Assembly (NCBI GenBank): GCA_039621445.1
Contig: CP154954.1
Coordinates: 22,518,954 to 22,582,953, forward strand
Length of the DNA stretch: 64,000 bases
Reading direction: 5' to 3'
Source of the DNA: Euglena gracilis
Lineage: Eukaryota; Euglenida; Euglenophyceae; Euglenales
Below are positions 44,255 through 56,221 of the stretch, one piece after another. How positions within the stretch are numbered: the first letter of the stretch is position 1; the number at the start of each line of letters is the position of its first letter. A program made the translations under genes and the position numbers. The notes beneath the pieces are model-generated. The model worked only from the letters and a program-made list of their open reading frames with translations, ran no database searches and was not told the DNA's origin.

Positions 44255-45184
44255 TATACCTCTTCCTCTGACAATTTAAAAAAGGTGCAAGCCAAGGGGC
44301 AACTGAAGGAATAGGGATCATGGACGAAGACATGTATGGAGTCCAGGGGAGCAGCGAGGGCCATGAGGGCATGATGGACAGACTTGGTCTGTGTGTTGGG
44401 GTAAGCCATGATTCACTGGCAGTTTCAAGAGGCAGCTCTTAACTGTGTTTCAAGAATGATCTCAAGCCATTATTGGCTTTTTGTTACAACCTCGCGTCAA
44501 ACCACTTTAAGGTATGTACGCCAATTTCAACCATTTGGCTGATTTGCAACCGTTCTTCTAGGGCTAAAAGCCTTTTTCTTCGGCATTTTTTGTCATTTTC
44601 TATTAAAAAAATAGTTCATAAATATTTCTGTCCTTATGGAGACAACCTCGTATCCAAAAAGATCGCATCCAACCGCGGGGGTCATCGTTGGGCAAACCCT
44701 GTCGCTGGTAAAGAGGGGAGGTGCCCTGGGGAGGGGATCCCCCAAGGTCTTCTATGGGAAGCCCAGGTGGGCGGTGGTGCACCTCCTCCCCCAATAACAT
44801 GGCGCCGTGCAGGGTGGAATTTCTTTGCTCGAAAGGGAAGGAGCGTCAGGGAGGGGGTTGGAGCCCCAACCATCAGGGGTGGGTCGGGGTGGGTCATCCC
44901 CACTCACCAATTGGGTTTCCGGGGTTCCCACGCAGCCGCCTCCCTCAAATGGCCACCGAGCGTTTGGCGGTTGGCGATTGGGGGGCAGTGCCGTGCCAAG
45001 TTCTCTCATGGGGTCGGCTGCCGAGAAAAAGCAAGGCTTCTCACCAGGCTCTTGGATGGGGAGGGTGATGCTGCGTGATGGTGGCTCTGCTTGCCCGGAG
45101 GCTGGTTCATAAAAAGGGAGTTTTGAGCAGGGCAACTCCTATCAGCGGGGCAGAGGGGCTCGGGACTGTTTTGTCTGCTCAGCC

Positions 45185-45452
45185 CAGGGTTTTTTTTTTA
45201 AGACCGGGGGAGGCCCACCCACCCCCTCCCTGGGAGCCCCCCCCCCCGGAGTCCCAGGAGTCCCTGGGAGTCCCGGGGGACCCATGCACCTTCCCCCGAA
45301 AATGGCCCAAAAATCACGAAAAATGCTGAAATAGCACCTTCAAAACTTTTTGGTGCCTTCGGCGCCAAAAAGGATAAAAACCCTGGCTTACCCCGGGGGG
45401 CCACCCGACCCCCCTCCACCCCGGGGGTCCAAGACTGGAAAAAAAGCCCCCG
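45185..45452. mobile_element. hAT-like MITE, TTTTAAGACC family, decayed right end
   Basis: Begins CAGGGTTTTTTTTTTAAGAC; the right end is worn (AAAAAAAGCCCCCG). Flanks GCTCAGCC and GCTTGGCC match at 6 of 8. Core AAAAATGCTGAAATAGCACC, then TTGGTGCCTTCGGCGCCAA. Confidence 0.6.
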
Positions 45453-46210
45453 GCTTGGCCCCTCCCCCTCCCCAGAGCCCAAGGACGGGGTCCCGGGGGA
45501 AAGAGGCGTGCCCTGGGCCTGGACGAGGGGGGGCTCCCCAGGCTGCGGCCCTGGCCTCCCTGGGCCGGTCAGCGGTTGGAGGCACCCCGCGGCTCTGCGG
45601 GGTGGGGGGGGGTGGCAGGGGCTGGGGCCCGGCGAGAGGGGCAACAGAAATGCCTGGGAAGGTCCCGGTTCGGCCTTTTTCAGGGTTCCGATTCGAACTC
45701 CGGCTTCTGACTCGCTCGGGGGGGGGGGGTCCAGACGCAGTCTCATCCAGAGAAGTATGGAATGTGCAATCCAGTGGTTTGTTCGTTCAGCGTGTGTGTA
45801 GTGTTCCTGGTGTTCCTCCTCCTGATCTCTAAATAACAACAACTCTGATTAATTCAAAAAATATACACATATATATCAAAATCTGATACATACAAAAAAG
45901 CAATTGTTTTGGAAGGTTGTCGCAGGCTCGAAAAAAGAAACCATTGCCTGGCAGCCAACCCTTTCCCTTCACTTTTAAGACACATATTCCCGCCCAAAAT
46001 TCGCCTAAAATTCGGCCTAACTGGGCCCGAAATGGGGCCTAACTTGTTCTAAAATCCCAAATGTGGGTTGCTGTCGGAACGCTGGCCGTGACCCTAATCT
46101 CATTTCTAAATATAACTCCGACTTGCCCAGGAAATCAGAACCGGGTGGCACCAAACCACCCCTGGAATTCCGACACGTCCCCCCAGCCACACCTTACCCT
46201 CCCTTGTCTA

Positions 46211-46945
46211 CCCCGCCCCCCCCCCTATGTCCAATGACCGGTAACCACTGTCCTCTGACCGGGGGGGTGGTCGTTGGACATAGGGTAAACTCCCCCACTT
46301 ATAAACCCCCCGGGGTTAGTAGGATCCGGTTTGGTTGGTCGGCCGAAGGGGGGGGTTAGTAAGTGGGGGGGGGGGTTATAAGTCCCGGAATTGTTGGTGA
46401 AAATCCGAACCCAAAAATGACCCCGAAACCCCCCAAATTGGCAATTTTTGGCAAATTTGGTCAAAAATGGCATTTTTGATGATGGTCGATCTCAAAAAAT
46501 TGCCAAAAAATCAGTTTTTGGGTGGTTTTTTTTTGCGGCCGAAAAAAATCGTCCCCGGCGGCTTTCATTTTTCTTCCCCGAAGGGGGGGGTTTATAAGTC
46601 CCGGTTTGGTTGGTCGGCCCGAGGGGGGGGTTAGTAAGTGGGGGGGTTAGTAAGTGGGGGGGGGGGGGGGGCGTTGGACATGGGGTCAAAAAAAAGTTGG
46701 TGAGTACCCAGGTCCCTACCCACCCAAAAATGCCCAAATTTTCCCTTCCGGCGCTTTGCGCCGAAAATTTTGGGCAATTTTGACAAATTTTTGTCCAAAA
46801 AGTGTCAAAAATGGCATTTTGGCCAAAATTTTTCTTCCCGGCGCTTCACGCCGGGACCAAAAATTTGGTCAAACCTCCGAAAAGGTGTCCTCTGACCGGG
46901 GGGGCGGTCATTGGGCATAGGGGGGTCGTTGGACATAGGGGGGGG
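46211..46945. mobile_element. TA-flanked C-tract element with GTCCAATGACC ends
   Basis: TA at 46209-46210 and 46946-46947 borders inverted ends with CCCCCTATGTCCAATGACC and GGTCGTTGGACATAGGGGGG. Inside: GGTTTGGTTGGTCGGCC, TTATAAGTCCCGG, ATCGTCCCCGGCGGCTTTCA and two GGCGC-type hairpins (about 46749 and 46840). Most of these blocks recur in 51513-52505, and some inverted in 39530-39640. Confidence 0.65.
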
Positions 46946-47400
46946 TAAGCACCGGAAAAGATGGGTAAGCATTGGGGGGGGGGAGGGGAGTGTTTAGTTT
47001 GCCGAAATATGGGTAAGCACAGGGGGAGTGCTTAGAACAGGAAAAATTTTTGATTGCAAAAAAAATCCGGCGGATTGTGCCGAAAAAGAAATTTTTCCCT
47101 TACTTTGGAGGTCCAATGTTGAACTTATAGGCATTTAGATGCAAAATCAACAATAACAGGCTTCAGAAGTTTCTAATATTTCGAAATCTTTGAGAAACTG
47201 TTTTAGAGAAATCTCTCTGAAAACATACACAAAATAGGCCTCCCCATGAAGATGACCTTCAGAAAGATGAGTAAGAACCAGGGTGGTGATGGTGGTGGTC
47301 TGAGACAAGGGTGGTTCTTAGACAAGGGGGGGAGGTCTGTATTTACATCTTTACATTCATTTATCTACATCTTTGAATATATCTGCATCCATATCTACAT

Positions 47401-47683
47401 CAGGCTGTTTTTTTTACCAACCCTGGGGTGCCTGCCCAGGCAGGCATTACCCCCCCCCTGGGGAATCGGATTTTGGCCTGTGCCCAGGCACATTCCTTTA
47501 AAAATTGGCCATTTTTTTTGGCTCCCCGGGTCCGAAGGCGCCGGGGTCTGTGCTAGGGCACTTTTGGCCGTGTGCCCTACCCCCCCCCCCGCCGGGGAGG
47601 GGTCAGATCGGGAGTGCCTTGGAGTGCCTGCCCAGGCAGGCACCCCCCAGGGTGGGGTCGGCACTCGACTAAAAAACAGCCTG
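47401..47683. mobile_element. hAT-like MITE, CAGGCTG family
   Basis: Begins CAGGCTGTTTTTTTTACCAA and ends ACTAAAAAACAGCCTG. Left flank ATCTACAT and right flank ATCTAACAT agree except for one extra A, fitting an 8-bp duplication with an indel. Lies inside ACATCT-rich simple sequence. Confidence 0.75.
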
Positions 47684-47725
47684 ATCTAACATCCACATCT
47701 ACATCTATATCTATAGATCTATCTA

Positions 47726-47892
<167 letters not shown>

Positions 47893-48289
47893 ATCTATCT
47901 TCTGCCTCTCTGTCCATCCATTTGTATCAATCCGTCTGTCAAAATAAACAAATACACACACACACATGTGTGTGTGTGTGTGTGTGTAGGAGGCTCAGTA
48001 TTCCCATATTTCAGAAGCCTTCATGCAACAGGAGATACAAAAAAACATAGCTTTCTGGGTCTCTCCTTTTTACCCTGAAACTCAACTCAAACTCAAATCA
48101 AAATGCAACTCTCTTTCGTCAAACTCACTTCCACCAAATAAAATCAAAACAGCCACATTTTCACCAAAAAAAGAAAAATAAGAAAATAATCAAATGTGTG
48201 CTCCCTCCGCTGGTTGGGTTGTGGAGAGCCAAATGAAAGCAAATGACAATGCTGTCTGGCAGAACACCGTCCGGACGTTGGCGCTGCAC

Positions 48290-48910
48290 CAACTCACTCA
48301 CACAAGACCATTCGCGGCAACGAGGGGTTCACCACGGGGAGCCAGCCAGCGGGGTGGGCTCGCTTGGCAGGCAGAGGCGGAGGCGGAGGCGGCGACTGGC
48401 GTGACGGCACAGCGGCGGCGGCGGCGGAGGCGGCGCGGCGGGCGCGGGGAACAAACCCCGGCCCGAGGGGGAGGCCGGGGGGCTGGGGAGGCTGGGGGGT
48501 GGGAGGGAGGGGCGGGCCAGGGCCGTCCCCTTGGCAGCTTGGCGGACTTGGGCGAAGGAGTCTCATCCATTGCGGAGCGGCGTTGGAAAGGACGGGGAGC
48601 CCCGGCATGTTCTGGCGCAAAGCCGCTGTGTCCTTCAGTTCTGTTGGTCCCCGCAGAGCAAAGCACACGCACACTGTTGGCCCGGACGGCGATCCGCCGG
48701 CAACACCCCCCCCACCCTTGGGTCGCTCATCGGTCACGCACGACCGGGCCGGGGAGGGCCCCGTGGCAGACCGGTCCGGCCACACTGCTGCAGCCGCTGG
48801 CGGGGCTGCGGGGCGATGTCAACGAGGCGGGCGACCGCGGACCATCGCCGGGGGGCCACTGTGTTATGCGGGGTCGACCTCGGACCCCAGGGCCCTGCCG
48901 GCCCATCCAA
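48290..48910. other. GC-rich island with probable but unresolved exon(s)
   Basis: About 600 bp of very GC-rich sequence flanked by AT-rich DNA. All three plus frames and two minus frames are long, which GC-richness alone produces. On the minus strand an ATG opens MDETPSPKSAKLPRGRP at about 48572. On the plus strand TLLQPLAGLRGDVNEAGDRG (about 48782-48840) has strong G/C third positions. I cannot decide between strands. Low-complexity Arg/Gly/Ala runs dominate the left half. Confidence 0.3.
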
Positions 48911-49336
48911 ATTTCTCTGTAAAGAACCATTTGGGGGGGGGGTGCTAAAATCCTACCCACCCCCCAAACCGGATCCCATCCCGCAGTCCCGGGGAGGGGT
49001 CGAAAGTGCCACAGCATGTGTGCACCTCCTTAAAAGGAAGCCTGTTTCCAACGTGACATGATGAGAAAGAGAGATTTTGTACAACACAGATTTCTCTGGC
49101 ACTTCTCGTCACGTCCTAATTTTATCAGTACTGTGCTTACGTGTGCTCACTTTGTGCTCACCTGTGCAAACAGTCACCCTATGATGAGAGACCTTCCTGA
49201 CAAGAGGACACCTTTTTGAGGTTTCCTTGTGTTCTGGCTTAAATAAAAGACCTTGTTGAACGATCCCCCCACAAAACATAAAGGCAAAACAGGAAAAGAT
49301 AGGAGGTTTCATGATTTGATCATCATTTGGGGGAGA

Positions 49337-49814
49337 GTAAACCCCCCCCAAAAATAAGACCTGGGTCTTATTTTTGGGTCTGTTGCTGGAAGCCTCCAGG
49401 GGGGTCTTATTTGGGGGGGGGGTCTTATTTTTGGATTTTTTCTTGACTGACCCGGGCCCTAAAAGCACCATTTTTCAGGTTCCCAAGGCTGCTAAAATTT
49501 TTCCTTCGGCGCTTCGCGCCATGTGTAAATTGGTGTAATTTGACATTTAACATGTTTTTTTGCACTTCAAAATCTAAATTTTTTTGAAATTTCATCATTT
49601 TTGTGTTTGAAATTGGGGTTTTTGGTAATTTTTCAAGGAAAAGATTCACCGTCCCCGGCGCTTCGCGCCGTCAAGGGGGTCTTATTTATGGGGGGGGTCT
49701 TATTTTTGGATTTTTGCTCGATCGGCCCGGGGGGGGGGGTCTTATTTTGGGGGGGTCTTATTTTTGGGGGGGGTTATTATTTGGGGGTATTTTTTATTGG
49801 GAGGAGGGTTTACC
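49337..49814. mobile_element. GTAAACCC-ended element with TCTTATTTTT tracts
   Basis: GTAAACCCCCCCC at left and GGGTTTACC at right, inverted; next inward, AAAAATAAGACC and GGTCTTATTTTT repeats and two GGCGCTTCGCGCC hairpins (about 49508 and 49658). Confidence 0.55.
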
Positions 49815-50068
49815 AACCACAAGAACTCAATAAAAAAATAACACACAACACAAAAAGCTTTTTGACAAAAATTGACCAAAATTGACCAAAATTGTCAAAA
49901 ACTTTTCAAAATTGGGAGAAAATTTGAAATAAATGCCAATAATGTCCACAAAAGCTGCAGCCTCACCTTGGCTTTCATTTCTTCTTTGAATTTTCCAAAC
50001 ATTCAAATAAAATTTTTATTCTGGTTTATTTTGATTTTCTCATTCTGTTTCATTCTGGTTTATTCCAG

Positions 50069-50336
50069 GCCGGAATACCTCCTCCTGTGGTTGGTCTGGC
50101 AACAAATGGAGGGGAAGAAACACGTGCCAGCCATTGCCCCTCACCAACAGCCACCCCAGCAGATTGACCATCTTGTTGCCATTGATGGGACTGCAGGATC
50201 CTCAGCAGCGGCAGGCCACCACTCAGAGGCCTCCGGCTGCCCAGCCAAGGGAGACGCCAGCCTTGATGGAGAAAAACTTCCCATTCTTTCATTGCTTACG
50301 CGACTCTTGATCGCACATATTAGCGTATTAGGGTGA
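50069..50336 (+). other. Possible plus-strand exon after strong acceptor
   Basis: A long pyrimidine-rich run ends in ggtttattccag at 50068, as good a 3' splice site as any here, followed by a GC-richer block. Two plus frames are plausible: one reads AGIPPPVVGLATNGGEETRA and stops after about 30 codons. The other reads PEYLLLWLVWQQMEGKKHVP, then APHQQPPQQIDHLVAIDG, and stays open to about 50336. Neither is recognisable. It may be a lone exon of a plus-strand gene whose other exons I cannot see. Confidence 0.3.
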
Positions 50337-50389
50337 GTGGGAGGAGCGGGGGGGTGGGAGAGTTACGGTAAGGGATGGACTGTGGGGGT

Positions 50390-51040
50390 AGGGTTTCGAC
50401 CCTCCTCGGATGTGCTCGAGGAGGGTCTCGACCCTGCTCGAATGACGTTCGAGGTCATTCAAGGGGGGTGTGGACCTCCTCGCATGTCGTTTGAGGAGGG
50501 TCTCGAACCTCCTCCTCATCGAGAAGGCTTGATGCCCTCCTGAAATGCCGTTCGAGGTCTGCAAATCCCTTTTGGGCAAAATAAAAAAAGTCCCTTGTGT
50601 GAGGTGTGCTATGTGTGCACCTCCCTTTTGTTGCCCATGCCTTTTTGTACGCAATTGTTCAGAGGGCTCCATAAATCCTTTTATCTGCCAACTCTTATTG
50701 TGTGCATGTTGACCTTACCCTGTACCTTCAAATTAACAACGTAACTTGCTCGCTCTCCCTTTCTTTATCGCTCTCTCTCTCTGTCTCTGTCTCTCTCTTC
50801 CACACCCTGCCGGTGAAGAAGGACGCAAGAATTCAACAAAGAAAGATACATTAACAGGGAAAAGCACATCTGAAACATCTCCATCTCGTGATGCCTGCAT
50901 GCGAGGTCATTCGAGGAGGTTCGAGACACTCCTCGAATGTCGTTCAAGCTCCTTTGAGAGGATTTTTAATTCCCCGCCCTCTTGAGGGGGGCTTAAAAAC
51001 GACCGAGGAGGTTCGAGCTTGAACCCTCCTACACGACCTC
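50390..51040. repeat. Cluster of TCGAGGAGG / CCTCCTCGA repeats
   Basis: About ten units of the kind CCTCCTCGNATGNCGTTCGAGG occur in two groups (50395-50560 and 50900-51035) in both orientations, flanking an AT-richer middle with a CT microsatellite. Probably a mobile element with repeated subterminal motifs. Confidence 0.5.
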
Positions 51041-51512
51041 TGGGGGGGGGGGGGCTGCACCTCCTCCGCGAAGGGTCGGTCCAAGCCCCCCTCTTGTGCA
51101 AAAAAATTTTCCGGTGCAAAGTGCCAGAAAACTTTTGGGCTTTGAGAAAGTCCCAAAAGCGCGATTTTGCAACTTTTTTTGAAAAATCGGTCAAAACATA
51201 CCCAGAAAAATTTCCCTTCCCCAGCGCGAAAGCGCGAATCGCTGGAAAACTTTTTCCTGTTGTAAGGGGGTCCCAGACCCCCCCTTGGTTTGAAGAGGTG
51301 GGTGGTATGGGGCCCCCTCCGCAAAACCACTGCCCCCTGGGGGTCGAAAATCCCCCCCGCCTGCCCATGGCACCCCCCCCCGGGGAGGGTGAACTATAAA
51401 TATGCACCGTGCATATATTCAACGTTAAGACCTTTCAGATTGATGCGATCAAGGATATACCACCCTATATTCAACAAGCAGATATGTCAATTACCGATTT
51501 GACGACATACTA

Positions 51513-52505
51513 CCTCCCCCCCCCCTTGTCCAACGACCACTGAACCCCCCCCCACCTATAAAACCCCCGGGGGTTTAATGCATCCGGTTTGGTTGGTCGG
51601 CCGAAGGGGGGGGGTTATAAGTGGGGGGTTTATAGGTCCCGGAATTGTTGGTGAAAATCTGACCCCCCCCCCAAATGACCCCGAAACCCCCCCAAATTGA
51701 CAATTTTTGGCAAATTTGGTCAAAAATGGCATTTTTGATGATGGTAGGTGTCAAAAAAATGCCAAAAAAATAGTTTTTGGGTGGTTTGCAGCCGAAAAAA
51801 TCGTCCCCGGCGGCTTTCATTTTTCTTCCCCGAAGGGTTTATAGGTCCCGGTTTGGTTGGTCGGCCCGAGGGGGGGGGTTATAGGTGGGGGGGGGTTATA
51901 GGTGGGGGGGGTTTATAAGTGGGGGGGGGGGGTTAATGTTCGTCTCTGACCAGGGGGCGGTCGCTAAAATGGCCAATGTTCGTCTCCGACCAGGGGGGGT
52001 GGTCGGTAGACAAGCGGGGTGGCCCCCAAATCGGAGGGAAATTTACCATAGATGGGGGTATATGGTTATTTTTGGGCTGTTTTTGGCCATTTATGCTATT
52101 TCTTGACTACAGTTGGCCACTTTTGGCCATTTTTGGACATTTTTTGGGCGCTTTTGGGAATTTTTAGGCATTTTTGACCGCTTTTCGCCATGTTTGGTCG
52201 CTTTTGGCCACTTTTGGCAACTGTTGGCCACACTTTGGCCCCCTTTGCCCATTTTTGGCCACTTTAGGCTGCTTTTGGTTATTTTTAGCCATATTTGCCT
52301 ATTTTTGCTATTTTTTGGCAACTTTTTGGGCACCTTTGGCCATCCCTCGGCCATTTTAGGCCATTTTGGGTTACTTTTGACTGTTTTTAGCCAACTTTTA
52401 GCAATTTTGGCCGAACCAACATCGGATACAAAAAGATCGTCTCTGACCGGGGGGGGGGGGGGGTCGTTAGACAAGCCCGGTCGTTGGACAAGGGGGGGGG
52501 GGAGG
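51513..52505. mobile_element. TA-flanked C-tract element with GTCCAACGACC ends
   Basis: TA at 51511-51512 and 52506-52507 borders CCTCCCCCCCCCCCTTGTCC...AACGACC and its complement. The right half (52080-52420) is a degenerate minisatellite of units like TTTTGGCCACTTTTGG. The left half shares blocks with the 46.2-46.9 kb element. No transposase. Confidence 0.65.
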
Positions 52506-52509
52506 TATT

Positions 52510-52736
52510 TGAAAACGCTTCGATGCTAGCAACAGGATCTCAAGCAGCAAAAAAGTTCTCACGAAAACATCTCTCTTCTAGCAATTTTGAGGATGATTAC
52601 CAAAATTTAGTCATTTATGGACCCTTGAGCTCCGAGAATAGCCTTTTACAGAAGATACACGAACAAGGAGACCAGCAAACGCTTCTTGCAGAGGAGGACT
52701 GGCAGGAGGTTCTTAGCACGTTAGGGCATCATCAGG
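52510..52736 (+). pseudogene. Unidentified ORF fragment, interrupted by tandem hAT-like elements
   Basis: An AT-rich open frame reads through LATGSQAAKKFSRKHLSSSN, FEDDYQNLVIYGPLSSENSL and EDWQEVLSTLGHH, then runs into the tandem CAGGCTTC elements at 52737. After them the same frame would stay open for about 50 more codons before a stop, so the elements split a formerly longer ORF. Codon use is A/T-rich, unlike the G/C-biased exons elsewhere, which suggests a different origin. I do not recognise the protein. Both a mobile-element and a viral origin are possible but unproven. Confidence 0.35.
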
Positions 52737-53059
52737 CAGGCTTCTTTTTAAGACCCCCAGGGGGGAGGGGGGGGGTCCCCCCCACCCACCCAGGGTGGCG
52801 CGGGCCCCCCCCCCGGGGGGGGGACCCCCCCAAAATCGGGCCCGTTAAAGGCAATTTTCAAAAATTTTCGGCGCTTCGCGCCGAAAAGGTATACCCAGCG
52901 CCTCCGGCGCGGGCCCCCCCCGGGGGGGGGGGGGGGGTCCGGCGCGGGACCCCCCCCCCCGGGGGGGGTCCGGCCCAGACCCACCCACCCACCCCCCCGG
53001 GGGGGCACCCACCCCCCACCCCGGGGGGGGGGGGGTCAGGTGACTTAAAAAGAAGCCTG
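52737..53059. mobile_element. hAT-like MITE, CAGGCTTC family, copy 1 of tandem pair
   Basis: Begins CAGGCTTCTTTTTAAGACCC and ends CTTAAAAAGAAGCCTG. Core TTTTCGGCGCTTCGCGCCGA. Separated from copy 2 by six bases (GTCAGG). Confidence 0.8.
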
Positions 53060-53065
53060 GTCAGG

Positions 53066-53327
53066 CAGGCTTCTTTTTAAGACCCCCGGGGGGGAGGGGG
53101 GGGCCCCCCCACCCACCAAGGGTGGTGCGGGACCCCCCCGGGGGGGACCCCCCCCAAAATCGGGCCCGTTAAAGGCAATTTTCAAAAATTTTCGGCGCTT
53201 CGCGCCGAAAGGTTATACCCGACACCTCCAGTGCGGGACCCCCCCTGTGGGGGGGGGTCCGGCCCGGAACCACCAACCCCCCCCCCTCCCCCCCCCGGGG
53301 GGGTCTTCTGACTTAAAAAGAAGCCTG
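53066..53327. mobile_element. hAT-like MITE, CAGGCTTC family, copy 2 of tandem pair
   Basis: Same ends and core as copy 1. The pair as a whole is flanked by TCATCAGG on both sides (52729-52736 and 53328-53335), an exact 8-bp duplication, so the pair or its progenitor inserted once and the second copy arose by a nested or tandem event. Confidence 0.8.
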
Positions 53328-53383
53328 TCATCAGGTTCCCGCTTTAATCTTAACCTCAAGGCAAGGTACTGATCCTAATTTTT

Positions 53384-53765
53384 GTGAAATGCTTCGATCC
53401 TGTCACTGGAGAGATAGGTTCCAAACTTCTTCATTCTCAATCCATACACTCTCCAAGCCACCCGACACTTACAAATTTCCAACCTGCCTATAAAAACTCT
53501 GCCATGTTCACAGATTTAGGTGATAAAGGTGAGGAACCAGCAACTCTATTATCGCATTTCTTTCTTTCAAAGTTCCAAGGTAACCTATGTGGACAACGAT
53601 GAGAAACACTGTATTGCTGTAACAAATGCTTTGAGGAAGCTTGGCAAGGTTGGATGGGTTTTTCATTACCAAGCCATTGAAAAACAATTCAACAGACTAA
53701 AAGCTTTAAAAGCACGGAATTGTCTTAAAGAAACTGGCACTCTCTTAATGGAAGATAGTTTATAA
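53384..53765 (+). pseudogene. Unidentified ORF pair in AT-rich island
   Basis: Two overlapping plus frames: 53384-53602 (MKCFDPVTGEIGSKLLHSQS...) and 53520-53765 (…VTYVDNDEKHCIAVTNALRK, LGKVGWVFHYQAIEKQFNRL…), the second ending at a TAA. The amino-acid composition of the second is protein-like and helical, with Lys/Asn/Leu and A/T-ending codons. The overlap suggests a frameshift or short intron joining them. No family recognised. The frame lies just downstream of the transposon-split ORF at 52.5 kb and may be the same gene. Confidence 0.35.
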
Positions 53766-53784
53766 GCTCTCTCTGCGGAGAATG

Positions 53785-54087
53785 TTAGAAGTTTTTTATA
53801 ATGGAATTCAATGCATTTTTTACGAACAACAATGTTTTCTTCAGAAGCACTTTTGGGCTTGGGTCAAATAACTGGATAGCTTGGGGCTTTAAGGAGATAT
53901 TTCTTTTTATAAGGCCTCGTCGTAATGCGACATTTATGATATATTCAATGCAGATGATAACGTTTTTAGTTGGATAGATTCCTTTCGGAGCATTTATGGG
54001 AGAATTTGGGTTATTCAGATTCTGAAGAAGAATAGAACCCATGCCATCGAATATTCTCAACAGAATCGTATGTGCATGTTCATACAA
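53785..54087 (-). CDS. Unidentified ORF, 100 codons, AT-rich
   Basis: An open minus frame ending 20 bp from the convergent plus frame. It reads LNNPNSPINAPKGIYPTKNV, then IICIEYIINVALRRGLIKRN, and ends KNALNSIIKNF. It is Ile/Asn/Lys-rich with A/T-ending codons. No ATG at the 5' end; the first in-frame ATG gives MGSILLQNLNNPNSP, about 85 codons. The frame is bounded upstream by an (ATGT)n microsatellite. No function assigned; could be chance in AT-rich DNA, but the composition is more protein-like than most shadows here. Confidence 0.3.
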   Translation of the reverse strand: MYEHAHTILLRIFDGMGSILLQNLNNPNSPINAPKGIYPTKNVIICIEYIINVALRRGLIKRNISLKPQAIQLFDPSPKVLLKKTLLFVKNALNSIIKNF

Positions 54088-54115
54088 ATGTTATATTACA
54101 TCATGTTATATGTCA

Positions 54116-54303
54116 TGTATGTATGTATGTATGTATGCATGTATGTATGTATGTATGTATGTATGTATGTATGTATGTATGTATGTATGTATGTATGTAT
54201 GTATGTATGTATGTATGTATGTATGTATGTATGTATGTATGTATGTATGTATGTATGTATGTATGTATGTATGTATGTATGTATGTATGTATGTATGTAT
54301 GTA
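54116..54303. repeat. (ATGT)n microsatellite
   Basis: About 46 ATGT units with one ATGC. Confidence 0.97.
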
Positions 54304-55881
<1,578 letters not shown>

Positions 55882-56221
55882 GAGACGAGGTCTGATGATG
55901 CCAGAGGAATATGCACTATTTTGATCAAGCAGTGTGCTTGATGTGCAGAACTCGATCATTTGTGTGGAATGGGCAGGCGGGGTGCTTTGGACCAGAGGAC
56001 CATATCTTCACACCAGGAGGTCGCCCACCACATGGTTGTCGGCCCCTCTGTGGATGAGTTGTCCTGCTGCAGCAATGGACTCGCCAAACGGTGCCCAATG
56101 TTGTTTTTGGCGGCCGTAATTCAGGCAAAACCAACCATGCAGTTGGGCCCATTTGAACTACCTCCAGAGGGTCCGAGAACCATGGGTCTTACGACTCTGC
56201 ATTCTGTATAATGCATCTTTG

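Noticed and set aside
45350-45842. Pro/Gly-rich frames on both strands
   Set aside because: GC-rich filler at and beyond a hAT-like MITE end; no splice sites or motif.
48194-48922. 242-codon plus-strand frame in a GC-rich island
   Set aside because: Several frames on both strands are equally long because GC-rich DNA has few stops; kept only as an unresolved island.
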